Shown: positions 8,179 to 17,464, counted from the first letter of the stretch. The stretch is DNA of 64,000 nt from Flavobacterium hydrocarbonoxydans (GCF_009789235.1 NZ_WSTB01000004.1:372001-436000), one strand, 5' to 3'. Notes: generated from the letters alone by a model not told the origin. Program-made: numbers and translations.

Positions 8179-9483
8179 TCACATCATTTTCCCCTCTTTA
8201 GCATATTCTTTCTTAATTCCCTGTAGCAGATGATGCAGGTTGATAGTTTCGTTTTCATCTTCTAGTGTTCTAAGACAGGCATATTGAATAATGTTGACAA
8301 TATTCGCGCCTGTAATATCGTATTTTTTTGATAGTTCATTCAGATTCACATCATCATCAATTCTGATTCCTTTAGGCAGATTGTTTTGCCATAACAGTAA
8401 ACGCTCGCGATAGGATGGTACTTCGAACTCAATTATAGATTGAAATCTTCGGGTAAATGCGGTATCAATATTTGCTTTAAAATTAGAAGCCAGAATAACC
8501 AGTCCGGGATGATTTTCGATCCGCTGCAGCAAATACGATACTTCCTGATTGGCATATTTATCATGGGCATCCCTAACATTGGTTCTTTTCCCGAATACCG
8601 CATCGGCTTCATCAAAAAAGAGAATCCAGTCTTTGTCTGCTGCTTTATCAAATAGAGACGAAAGGTTTTTTTCGGTTTCACCAATGTATTTCGAAATCAC
8701 CATAGACAGATCAATTCGATACACATCTCTTTGGGTATATTTCCCCAGGAGCGAAGCCGTAAGTGTTTTCCCTGTACCCGGCGCACCATAAAACATCACT
8801 CTGAAACCCGGTTTGATCTTGGACTTCATATCCCATTCGTGCAGCAGAATCTCATTAAATTTAAGCCAGGTTTCTATTTCTTTAATATAATTTAGAGTAG
8901 TAGTATTGAGCACTAAATCATCCCATTCCAGAGACGTTTCGATTAATTGCGCGGGGAATACACTGCTAAGCTGCGGTTTAAGGATTTTTCCGGTAATGAA
9001 TTTCTCGATGTATTCCTCTTCTAAAAACAACATTCCGCTTAGTTTGGGTTCGCCACCCGGAACCGTTTCGATTCGGATGATTTTTTTCTGATATAGAAAT
9101 GATTGGTTGTGCAGGTAATTATAGAATGAAATACGTTCCTCCAGATCATTTCCGGCTATTAAAAACTGCGCAGTTTCTCCCGTAGGCAGGATGCCGCGAT
9201 GGTTCTTGGTTTTGATACCTCCAAACTCAGGTAATTCCCCTCCGTTAGGTAAATAATCGGCAATAATCGAACTTAGGAAATCCGGTTTCACATGAGGAAC
9301 AAGTGCCAGTGCCAATAGCAGCATATCAATTTCGGTAAGATTATTTTCGATACTAAACTCGTTGATAAAACCAGTTACATCCATTGGATTCAAAACCGGT
9401 TTTCCCAATGGATTTGGAGCCTGAAAAACAATGTCAAGCTGAAATACGAATTGGTTTTTTAGGAAGGTGAATAGGTTTTCCAT
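8179..9483 (-). CDS. eCIS AAA+ ATPase (Afp15/Pvc15-like)
   Basis: 434 aa. The N-terminal ~190 residues are a family-specific region. The C-terminal AAA+ module has Walker A GAPGTGKT at 233-240, Walker B ILFFDEAD ending near 293, an arginine-finger-like FTRRF and a small lid domain. In Afp and PVC particles the homologous ATPase is needed for assembly or cargo loading. It is the last gene of the minus-strand eCIS cluster, 34 bp after the SUKH gene. All core ATPase motifs are intact, so it is presumably active. Confidence 0.92.
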   Translation of the reverse strand: MENLFTFLKNQFVFQLDIVFQAPNPLGKPVLNPMDVTGFINEFSIENNLTEIDMLLLALALVPHVKPDFLSSIIADYLPNGGELPEFGGIKTKNHRGILPTGETAQFLIAGNDLEERISFYNYLHNQSFLYQKKIIRIETVPGGEPKLSGMLFLEEEYIEKFITGKILKPQLSSVFPAQLIETSLEWDDLVLNTTTLNYIKEIETWLKFNEILLHEWDMKSKIKPGFRVMFYGAPGTGKTLTASLLGKYTQRDVYRIDLSMVISKYIGETEKNLSSLFDKAADKDWILFFDEADAVFGKRTNVRDAHDKYANQEVSYLLQRIENHPGLVILASNFKANIDTAFTRRFQSIIEFEVPSYRERLLLWQNNLPKGIRIDDDVNLNELSKKYDITGANIVNIIQYACLRTLEDENETINLHHLLQGIKKEYAKEGKMM

Positions 9484-9517
9484 CTTTTTATAACTAATGA
9501 TTTAAGATATATATTTA

Positions 9518-10060
9518 TTAAACAGAAAGAGGATTGAAATTACAGCCTCTAATATCATCCTTGTTGATAATATTAGTTTTTAAGGATTTATTTAAAATTT
9601 GTAATAGCAGTTCTGAGAAACCAATCGAATATTCTTCAATCAATAATTCACGACCGTCAAATAATAGAATTTTATATTCTTTCGATTTTGAAGAAGTAAT
9701 TTCCCAGTAAAAAGTGTCTCCATTATCAGTAAAGGCAAATGGTAATATTCCCTTTCCTTCATGAAAAAGGGAATAAGGGTATTTTTCTTTAGTAATTTCT
9801 TCAAAGGTTGTGAAAGCTTTTTTCTTATCTTCTAAATAAGATAATAGATTAAATCTTTTGGAATTGGAAAAGGGATTAAGAACCCAAATTAATTCGCATA
9901 AACATCCTGTACCATAATAATTGATGAAGTTTTTATAAGCTGCAGGGAATTTTATACCATTAGTATTTTCAAATAGTTCCCACTTGTTTTCAGTAAATTC
10001 ATTTTCTGTTGGAGAACCAATTAAATTGATTTTATCAGTAAGTTTTTCGAATTCAGACAT
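9518..10060 (-). CDS. SMI1/KNR4 (SUKH-1) family protein, probable immunity protein
   Basis: 180 aa, soluble, with no signal peptide. The pattern of an N-terminal helix (WELFENTNGIKFPAAYKNFI), a NYYG segment, an aromatic FYWEI strand and a DGRELLIEEYS strand is characteristic of the SUKH (SMI1/KNR4) superfamily. Many SUKH proteins neutralise nuclease toxins in polymorphic toxin systems. The gene starts 11 bp after the stop of the 1324-aa nuclease-tailed DUF4157 protein, the expected place for a cognate immunity gene, so I infer that it blocks that nuclease in the cytoplasm of the producer. Binding is not proven by sequence. Confidence 0.85.
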   Translation of the reverse strand: MSEFEKLTDKINLIGSPTENEFTENKWELFENTNGIKFPAAYKNFINYYGTGCLCELIWVLNPFSNSKRFNLLSYLEDKKKAFTTFEEITKEKYPYSLFHEGKGILPFAFTDNGDTFYWEITSSKSKEYKILLFDGRELLIEEYSIGFSELLLQILNKSLKTNIINKDDIRGCNFNPLSV

Positions 10061-10071
10061 GACTATATATT

Positions 10072-13000
10072 TTAAGGATTATTTGCAATTGTTGTACTAA
10101 TAGAGAAGCCTTTATTTCCAGTAGCAATTAGTGTAATACTGGTAGGAATTGGATCACTACCATTATAATCAACTATTACTTGATAATCAACTATTTCACC
10201 TGAATCTATAGCATTTCTTATTAAAGTTTCATAGGATTTCATTCCAGGATCGTTAACATGAGGATACATAGCTGCAATATTTGCAATATTTCCACCACCG
10301 CCAAATTGTGCACCTAAGAGATGTCCCCTTTCATGAACCCCAGATACATAACCTAAAGGCGTTGCACGAGAACTATTATTTCGACTTAGAGGTTTCCCTA
10401 ATTTAGCAGTAAATCCTTTTGCTCTCCCTGCATCCAGACTTGCAAAAGTAACACTGTGAACTCCAAGGCTATAGCTTTCCCAGCCTACAGCATCATTATA
10501 CTTACTTTCTGGTTTTCCATAAATTACTCCATCATCTGCTCTTGCATGAACAAGTTTAGTACCCATTAAGATCTCATATCGTTGAAAAACAGCTAAAACC
10601 CATTTAGTACCAGTATATATTCTAATGGTTTCACCTGCAACTAGGGCAGGAGCAGTTGAGGTAGCAGATGTTGCTTTTGGCACACTTTTTTTAGCCATTT
10701 GAACATAATTGAAATCCCAATTTTCTCCAGCATCAGTTACAGACGAAATGTTTATTACTGAAGCATGATCGGTATTAACTTTATTTTTAATTGCCTGAGC
10801 TTCTTCTTCTGTAATTTGACCTTCATCTTTTTCTTTTTCTGATTCCGTATCAATTTCAGCTAAAGCTCCTGCAATTGGTCCAGAAGCAGTTGCAGCTTCT
10901 GGTTCGCCTCTTCCCATAACTCTGTCTAATAATGCCATTCCGGTATCTACAGCTTTGTTTACGAGCCAGGTTAGTGCTTCATCAACCATTTGTTGTACCG
11001 AAATAATCATTTCGCCAACTCTTGCCCCAATTCCTGTTAACCCAACCTGATTCGCTAAGAAACCTATCACAACCGGCATAGCTTGTCCCATGGTTCTCTC
11101 CAGATAATCTGCAGCGGTAGTGACATTTCCTTTGGCTAAATCTGCAACACCATTTACAAAAGAGTTGACAACTTCGAGCATTTCGCGCAGGTATTTTATA
11201 AAACTTTGTATCGCACTAAAGAAAGCCATAGCTCCATTTATCACAGCCATGATTCCTGTTGGGTCTAGCATGCTTAAAAGTCTGGCTGTAATTCGATTAA
11301 CAATGCGCTCCATGACAAAGTTTTTCACGGCATCCAGTACGGTATTCCAAAGATTACTGAGCTGTTCCTGAATTTTATCCCAAATGGCCGCCATACCGCG
11401 TTCCTGAACATCTTTTATGAATGTCCAAATGCCCTCTAGTGTGTTAATCATACTACGGATTCTGGCAACTCTTGCTGGTCCTATGCGAGGATGGGCCGCT
11501 AGTTTTTCCCAGATTTTTTCCATCGAGATATTCAATACTTCCATTACCCAGGTAATAACTCCCTGTAAAGAGAAATCAGTAAGAACCGGAATATTGGCAT
11601 CTTTTAACTCGCTCATTAACCAGCCCGTTACACCGTTGATTAAATGCGTTACGATATTATCAAAGAACTGAATGAATCCTTGTTTTAAGGCTCTGAGAAT
11701 GTTTTTCAGGAAGCCAATTGGATCTTTTTTAATGTCATCAATAGCTTCTAAGGCTCTCGTAATAATATTTCCGATGAGGTCGAAAGGGAAATTCATTATT
11801 TCGAGTATGGCCACAATCACAATCCGGATGATTTCTGCAACAAAAGCGATAAGGCGCCCTATGGGTTCACCAAATTTTTCAATAATTCGGGTAAACGCAT
11901 CCAATGGATGAATAAGATCATCGATCGTAAAGGAGTTCCAAAGATCAGTAAAAAGCTGAATAACAGCCTCAGGAGTCATGTTTAAGGTTGCAACAGCAGC
12001 TTCAATCTGACCTGCAATTCGGGCTATGGCACCCGTTTCGACCATTTGGGCATATTGTTCTTCGCCACCATCCATCAGACTCATAAAACCTCTGATAAGA
12101 TTGGGTACAGATCGTTCTACAGTTTCGTTGGTAAAAGGATCTTTTCCGATAATTACTTTTATCAAAGAATAACCTCTTACCGTACTGGCCTGAGCAGATA
12201 ACCATGCCAATAAAGATTCCTTAACAAGTTCCAGTACTTTGAGTGCCACGCCCGAGGCAAAATCCCAAACTCTCTGCAGGAATCCGCCAGCCTGTCCGGC
12301 AAGGATCGAAAGATTGTCGGCAATATTCATCAGATTCGAAGGCTGAATAGCATCCCAGGCCGAAGTTATGAGTCCGCGAAGTTCTCCTAATAATGAATTG
12401 AAAGTTCCTACCTGAGTGTCAAGCCAGTCTGCCGTTTTTTGAAGCGTACCTTTTTCACGCATTTGCTCAAGCTCGGTTTGCTTGTCTATCAGGATTAAGA
12501 AGTCTTCTAATATTTCGACCGTTGTGGCATTGACTTCTTCGTCACGCAGCGGATCATATCTGATTATTTTTTTGATTAAAGACCAGGCCTTGTTTTCGGC
12601 CAATATCGGTTCTGCTACCCCAATCAATGCTTCTTTTATCCAGGTGATTACCTGATCTACTGTAGCGCTTACAAATGAAGTTATTCTGTTTACAACCTCG
12701 TTAAATTTTTCGGTAACCAAATCAATAATGCCGGTGAAAGGAAAGGAGACTTCGTGCCAGACCTCTTCTACCAAATCTAAAATACTGTCGATTGTCAATC
12801 CGAGTTCGCTTAGTTTTCCTTCTACCCAGTCAAAAACCTGCTGTAGTATTCCGTATTCCTGAAGCTTGTCGAAAATGGCTGTTCCAAAAGGAATAAGTCC
12901 CATTAATCCTTCAACAAGATTAATTGGCGTTCTTTCTACATCAACCTGTCGCAATGGGTCATAACCTACAATAACTGTAAAAAGAGTGTAACCCGGAACG

Positions 13001-14046
13001 TGTCGTGCTTCGTTGATGATCCAGTTTGGAACTAAGTCCAGGAACGAACCCTGAATCATTTCCGGAGCAGGACTTAGCTGTTCCGGTTTTTTACGGATAG
13101 CTGCGCCTTGCTGAACCGTATGTGTTAATTCGTGGGCCAGTAAATGCTTACCATCCTGTGAATTTGGATTGTATTTTCCTTCGTTAAAATAAATATTATT
13201 TCCGGTTGCAAAAGCTTGTGCTCCCAATTGCTGGTTCATTTGAACAGCAGTTGAATCGTTATGAATACGAACATTGCTGAAATCGGCTCCAATACCGGTT
13301 TCCATTTCGGTTTTTACTTTTCCGAATAGAGGAGAACCGCCGCCTTTGCTGCTGTTTAAGGTGCTTTCGAGATTAGAGGTGTCAGAAGGGTTTGCATCTG
13401 CACCAGGACTCATCTGAATTTCTTTGTCGTCTTCTTTTGCCTGAATTTCCTCTTCTTCCTTAGCCTGAATATCTTCTTCTTTTTTCTTTTGAATCAGCGG
13501 TTTTGGAGCAGGGACTTTGTCTTTTGGAGATTCCGTTTTGGTTTGTACCGATTCTTCTTTTTCTGATTTTAAATGAATGACAGGAGTGTTTTTTTCAGCT
13601 GCTGTTTCTTTTTGAACCTCTTTTTCAGAAGTATTTTTCTTCTGAATAGCAGTTGACTTTTTGTTTTGGATTACAGATGAAGCAGGAAAAAAAGTATTCG
13701 TACCTGCGGCTTGTTTTTTATGAACTACTTTTAGTTTTGGCTGATTGTTTTGTGAGATTTCCTCAACGGATGTTTTTTTCTGAATTTCATTATTTTTATT
13801 TTTTGGATGCGCTTCCGCTGCTGTTTTATTCTGAACCGCCGGCGTAGGAGTAAAGAATGGTTCAGGACTAGTATTCTTTTTATTCGAAACAACGTTATCA
13901 GCTACCTTGTCTGCTTCAACTTCAAATTTGTCGTTGGGTTTCCCTACATTGAGTTTTGCCTGTACGCCAAAAAAGTCCTCGCTTTTTCCTGAACTTGAAA
14001 AAGAGCTTGAAGGATTTGATCTTGTTTTTTGGCCGAATGCTGACAT
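10072..14046 (-). CDS. Giant DUF4157 eCIS cargo with C-terminal nuclease-like domain
   Basis: 1324 aa. Residues 1-~220 are low-complexity and rich in Q[NAK]K motifs (IQKK, VQNK, IQAKEE). DUF4157 covers ~235-320, with the HELTH zinc-protease-like motif at 305-309. Three repeats of ~136 aa follow, marked by VIVGYDPL (~residue 360), IIRYDPL (~495) and VIIGKDPF (~632). A long helical, hydrophobic region runs to ~1090, then a charged linker. The C-terminal domain has HERGHLLGAQFGGGGN (1238-1253), which resembles the [RK]GHL...GG.....N core of DNA/RNA non-specific (His-Me finger) endonucleases. DUF4157 proteins are known eCIS-associated cargo. A SUKH gene follows 11 bp later. I infer a nuclease effector loaded into the particle; the HELTH motif may allow self-processing. 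Confidence 0.88.
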   Translation of the reverse strand: MSAFGQKTRSNPSSSFSSSGKSEDFFGVQAKLNVGKPNDKFEVEADKVADNVVSNKKNTSPEPFFTPTPAVQNKTAAEAHPKNKNNEIQKKTSVEEISQNNQPKLKVVHKKQAAGTNTFFPASSVIQNKKSTAIQKKNTSEKEVQKETAAEKNTPVIHLKSEKEESVQTKTESPKDKVPAPKPLIQKKKEEDIQAKEEEEIQAKEDDKEIQMSPGADANPSDTSNLESTLNSSKGGGSPLFGKVKTEMETGIGADFSNVRIHNDSTAVQMNQQLGAQAFATGNNIYFNEGKYNPNSQDGKHLLAHELTHTVQQGAAIRKKPEQLSPAPEMIQGSFLDLVPNWIINEARHVPGYTLFTVIVGYDPLRQVDVERTPINLVEGLMGLIPFGTAIFDKLQEYGILQQVFDWVEGKLSELGLTIDSILDLVEEVWHEVSFPFTGIIDLVTEKFNEVVNRITSFVSATVDQVITWIKEALIGVAEPILAENKAWSLIKKIIRYDPLRDEEVNATTVEILEDFLILIDKQTELEQMREKGTLQKTADWLDTQVGTFNSLLGELRGLITSAWDAIQPSNLMNIADNLSILAGQAGGFLQRVWDFASGVALKVLELVKESLLAWLSAQASTVRGYSLIKVIIGKDPFTNETVERSVPNLIRGFMSLMDGGEEQYAQMVETGAIARIAGQIEAAVATLNMTPEAVIQLFTDLWNSFTIDDLIHPLDAFTRIIEKFGEPIGRLIAFVAEIIRIVIVAILEIMNFPFDLIGNIITRALEAIDDIKKDPIGFLKNILRALKQGFIQFFDNIVTHLINGVTGWLMSELKDANIPVLTDFSLQGVITWVMEVLNISMEKIWEKLAAHPRIGPARVARIRSMINTLEGIWTFIKDVQERGMAAIWDKIQEQLSNLWNTVLDAVKNFVMERIVNRITARLLSMLDPTGIMAVINGAMAFFSAIQSFIKYLREMLEVVNSFVNGVADLAKGNVTTAADYLERTMGQAMPVVIGFLANQVGLTGIGARVGEMIISVQQMVDEALTWLVNKAVDTGMALLDRVMGRGEPEAATASGPIAGALAEIDTESEKEKDEGQITEEEAQAIKNKVNTDHASVINISSVTDAGENWDFNYVQMAKKSVPKATSATSTAPALVAGETIRIYTGTKWVLAVFQRYEILMGTKLVHARADDGVIYGKPESKYNDAVGWESYSLGVHSVTFASLDAGRAKGFTAKLGKPLSRNNSSRATPLGYVSGVHERGHLLGAQFGGGGNIANIAAMYPHVNDPGMKSYETLIRNAIDSGEIVDYQVIVDYNGSDPIPTSITLIATGNKGFSISTTIANNP

Positions 14047-14051
14047 AAACT

Positions 14052-14110
14052 ACTATTATTGAAATTGATATTGATATTGCTATTGAAATTGCTATTGAAA
14101 TTGTTATTGC
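14052..14110. repeat. Hexamer-based short tandem repeat upstream of the nuclease effector
   Basis: About nine degenerate six-base units (ATTGAA, ATTGAT, ATTGCT, ATTGTT) fill the 70-bp gap between the stop of the 495-aa DUF4157 gene and the start of the 1324-aa one. On the coding strand they read as AATAGC/AATATC/TTCAAT units directly before the ATG. Copy-number changes here would alter spacing ahead of the effector start without shifting a reading frame. Confidence 0.85.
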
Positions 14111-14116
14111 TTCACA

Positions 14117-15604
14117 TTATTTTCTTTGTTTTGTTCCTGTTCCGGAAAAGGCATCTTCTCCGCACGTTTGCGCAGTTGAAATAACCAAGCTATACGTGTC
14201 TGGTTTTGGAGCGGTAAAGGATAGTGTAGCAGTGCCGCCTACGGAAAGTTTTGCCTGGCTCATAGCTGCAGCTCCTGACGAATCTGTAATATCAACATTA
14301 TAGGTTGGACAGGAGTTTTCCGTTTTCTTTTTGACTGTATTTAAAATGATGGTAAAAGTTTTGCATTCCGCAGAAGAAACCAATGTTTCAATATGGACTG
14401 GTTCTGATGAAAAATGAAAAGGTATTTGTTTGCCACAACTTTTTTTCTGTGGTGGTTTTTTCCCTTTTCCTTTTCCTTTCCCTTTTCCGGCATGAATGTC
14501 ATCTAAGCGGCCAATTGTTTGTACGCCAACAACACCGTCATAAGTCAAACCATTACTGGATTGGAAGTCGAGTACAGCAGCTTTGGTTTCACTCCCGAAA
14601 TCACCATCAGCACCAAACTTTGGAAGAGTATAGCTTAAATCCATCAAACCTGACTGTACTTTTTGTACCGGCCCTCCTTTGGCTCCGGTAGCGAGGTAAT
14701 CTAAATTGTCATGGGTTTGTTCTAATTTAGAATCTCCCTGAAAACGTGCTGCTTCTAAATCTTCTGAAGCATCAGGATCAACAGATTTTTGTACCATTCC
14801 GGTTTGTTGCACAGTATGTGTTAATTCGTGTGCCAGCAAATGTTTCCCTTCTTTTGAGTGTGGATTGTATTTGCCATCGTTGAAATAAACATCATTACCG
14901 TTCGTAAAAGCCTGAGCTCCTAATTCCTGACTCATCTGAACTGCACGGGCATCGGTGTGTATTTTTACATTACTGAAATCATTTCCAAAACCAGATTCCA
15001 TTTCTTTTTTAGTTTTTTTGTCCATACCGGTTCCGCTTCCCTTAGAATCGTGGAGTTTTCCTTCCAGTTCAGTATCGTGAACTTCACTTTCTGAGTTTTT
15101 TTCTTTCTTCTGAACTGGTTTTTCTTCCTCTTTTTTATCTTTTTTCTGAACCTTATCTTCTTTTTCACAATCGGCACATTTCGCCTGAATCGGTTCTTCT
15201 TTTTCTTCTTTTTTCTGCACCGGTTTTTCTTCTTCTTTGCCTTTTTTCTGTACTGGTTTTTCCTCTTCCTTACCCTTTTTCTGGACCGGTTTTTCTTCTT
15301 CTTTTCCCTTTTTTTGTACAGCTTCTTCTTCCTTACCTTTTTTCTGTACCGGCTCTTCTTTTTTCATGTCTTTAGCCTGAACGGCAGTAATACTTGCCGA
15401 AATAGGTTTTTGCTGTACTTCTTCTTTCGACTGCAAAAGCCCGCCACCAGATGCATTTTTATTTACCACTTTATCGGCTACATGATCCGCTTCCGTTTCA
15501 AAGCGGTCACCTGCTGTTCCTGTTTTTAACTTCTTTTGAATTTTAGGTCCAAAAAAACTCGAATTGTCAGGATTATTTTTTTTTCGTTGTTCAAATGCTC
15601 TCAT
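14117..15604 (-). CDS. DUF4157 eCIS cargo protein with peptidoglycan-binding-like domain
   Basis: 495 aa. The N-terminal ~180 residues contain tandem VQKKGKEEE units (at least four). DUF4157 follows at ~190-275, with HELTH at 259-263 and TVQQ after it. Next comes a PG_binding_1-like repeat (FGADGDFGSETKAAVLDFQS then YDGVVGVQTIGRLD), a glycine/lysine linker and a C-terminal ~100-residue beta-sandwich-like domain with four cysteines. No toxin-type C-terminus is recognised, and no immunity gene follows. It may act on the cell wall, anchor the particle or serve as a cargo adaptor. It is cotranscribed between the tape-measure and nuclease-effector genes, and its N-terminal architecture closely matches the nuclease protein, so the shared part probably directs loading. 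Confidence 0.85.
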   Translation of the reverse strand: MRAFEQRKKNNPDNSSFFGPKIQKKLKTGTAGDRFETEADHVADKVVNKNASGGGLLQSKEEVQQKPISASITAVQAKDMKKEEPVQKKGKEEEAVQKKGKEEEKPVQKKGKEEEKPVQKKGKEEEKPVQKKEEKEEPIQAKCADCEKEDKVQKKDKKEEEKPVQKKEKNSESEVHDTELEGKLHDSKGSGTGMDKKTKKEMESGFGNDFSNVKIHTDARAVQMSQELGAQAFTNGNDVYFNDGKYNPHSKEGKHLLAHELTHTVQQTGMVQKSVDPDASEDLEAARFQGDSKLEQTHDNLDYLATGAKGGPVQKVQSGLMDLSYTLPKFGADGDFGSETKAAVLDFQSSNGLTYDGVVGVQTIGRLDDIHAGKGKGKGKGKKPPQKKSCGKQIPFHFSSEPVHIETLVSSAECKTFTIILNTVKKKTENSCPTYNVDITDSSGAAAMSQAKLSVGGTATLSFTAPKPDTYSLVISTAQTCGEDAFSGTGTKQRK

Positions 15605-15616
15605 AACTGCTATTTT

Positions 15617-17464
15617 TTACCATTGGGTATAGATTAATTTTTCGATCCACGGAATCTTGATAATGGTAATATTCCACGGAATTTTCTCTAATAAAAGATC
15701 TTGTGTTTTTCGTTCAATTGTCAGCTTCGGATTCGATTCACTCCAATCCAGTTTGCCTTCCCTTTGAAGGAATTCGGTTCTTAAAACAGCCGTTGAGGTA
15801 TTCTTTAGAGCCGACCAATGCTCTACAACTGAAAGCAGCATTTCTTCAACCTGCTGTTTGTGTTTGTCTTCAATAGTTATTTCTCTTCGAATGGATTGCT
15901 GCATCGGAATTCCACATAAAAATTTCTCAAAAAGCATGACGTGTTCATAGTCCTTTTCTTTTTTTGTAGCGGCATAATGCAAAATGTGCGCAGCCAATTC
16001 CTTGTTCAAAATTTTGTTGTCCTGAATTAAATCGCAGCTTTTTAATAATTCTTTTAAAAAAGGATGCAAAAGAATTAAGCCTGCATTCTGTACATAACCT
16101 GATTTTAAAGGCGTTTCCTCTTCCTGAAAATCATCTTCATCTTCTTTCTCAATCAGCGATTCGGTATTGATTGAAGGAATTTCTATGAGCGATTCAGAAA
16201 GGTTTTCATCAGTATAAGACTGTTCTTTTCTTTCCGTATTATTGGTAAAATCTTCTTTTTCAGAATTGATTTTGGTTATTGATTCCGATTGTTTTTCGTT
16301 AGAAAAATGCGGTTCATTTTTCTCAGGATTATTGATTAATTCTTCTTTTTCAGAATTGATTTTAATTTTTAATTCCGATAATTGTTCGTCAGTATAAAGC
16401 GGTTCTTTTCTTTCAGAATTTTGGATTGATTTTTCTTTTTCAGATAGGTTCTTAATTGTTGATTCTGGTGTATTTTGGTTTAAGTTTTGTTCTTTATTTA
16501 AGTCAGTGTAAAACTGTTTTTTTTCTATTCCTTTAGTAATAATTTCATCTTTATTAGCTTCCAAGGCATCAGGTTTTATAATTGCTTTCTTTTCTTCGGA
16601 AACCAAATAAGAAGCGTTCATTTTTTTCAGTTTTTCATTAGTAAAATCAACTTTCATAAAAGCTTTTATTTTTTCAATAAAAATTTCAAAAGAGATTTTA
16701 TTTGATGAAAAGTAAGGTTCTTCCTGATGATAAAATGTGATGAGACTGATTGGCTTTTTTTCCATCAAAAAATCAAAAATTAAGTGCCAGAATGAAATTT
16801 TAAAATGCTGTTCTTTTTGATGGATTAACTGTAATAAATTGTTTTCTGAAAGTCCTTTTTGTGGTATTTCTGAACCCGCAAGGACAGCGACAAACAGGGC
16901 GATTTCCTGATTTGAAAACTGATTGACAACTCGTTTTTGAACTTTTTTTAGTTGCATTAATTTACGAAACGGAATGCTGAAAACTTCTTTTTTTAGATTT
17001 TCAGGAGCGATACGGTCAAAAAAAGCAACTTCATCACCTTTAGAAATCCACCAGGGCATACTGCCATTTTCTATAAAATAAAGTAAAGTTTTAATGTCTT
17101 TATCAGCTGCCGAAATAGTATGAAATTCAGGATTGATTTTAAGTTCTTTTGCACTTTTTTTAAACTCACTTAATACCTTTTGAATCTCTTTTTCAATTTG
17201 ATTTTTGAGATCATTTTTTGTTTCATTATTAGAAAAAAACACATCGGTTTTGCTTGTATTTGTATCAATAGAAATGGCTAGTTTTTCTATTTGAACTATT
17301 TGATTATCAGTATTTTCTATTAAATTAAATTGCTTTTCCAAAATAGGAACCAACTCATTTTGAAGGAACATAGCAAGGTTGTCTTTGATAGTATTAGCCA
17401 CTACCATAGAAGGAGTGTCTATTTCTAAAAAAACTTTTTGGATACTATGTATATTTTTAGTCAT
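15617..17464 (-). CDS. eCIS tape-measure protein (CIS_TMP family)
   Basis: 615 aa. The N-terminal ~290 residues and the C-terminal ~170 (GLILLHPFLKELLKSCDLI, HILHYAATKKEKDYEHVMLFEKFLC split by a few residues, and an IPW-rich end) match the contractile-injection-system tape-measure family, equivalent to Afp14, which sets tube length. The middle (~320-425) has about three ~31-residue Lys/Glu/Asn/Ser-rich repeats (YTDEQLSELKIKINSEKEE and variants), which could change length by recombination. It sits 12 bp ahead of the first cargo gene and 202 bp after the 906-aa gene, with a hairpin in between. Confidence 0.85.
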   Translation of the reverse strand: MTKNIHSIQKVFLEIDTPSMVVANTIKDNLAMFLQNELVPILEKQFNLIENTDNQIVQIEKLAISIDTNTSKTDVFFSNNETKNDLKNQIEKEIQKVLSEFKKSAKELKINPEFHTISAADKDIKTLLYFIENGSMPWWISKGDEVAFFDRIAPENLKKEVFSIPFRKLMQLKKVQKRVVNQFSNQEIALFVAVLAGSEIPQKGLSENNLLQLIHQKEQHFKISFWHLIFDFLMEKKPISLITFYHQEEPYFSSNKISFEIFIEKIKAFMKVDFTNEKLKKMNASYLVSEEKKAIIKPDALEANKDEIITKGIEKKQFYTDLNKEQNLNQNTPESTIKNLSEKEKSIQNSERKEPLYTDEQLSELKIKINSEKEELINNPEKNEPHFSNEKQSESITKINSEKEDFTNNTERKEQSYTDENLSESLIEIPSINTESLIEKEDEDDFQEEETPLKSGYVQNAGLILLHPFLKELLKSCDLIQDNKILNKELAAHILHYAATKKEKDYEHVMLFEKFLCGIPMQQSIRREITIEDKHKQQVEEMLLSVVEHWSALKNTSTAVLRTEFLQREGKLDWSESNPKLTIERKTQDLLLEKIPWNITIIKIPWIEKLIYTQW

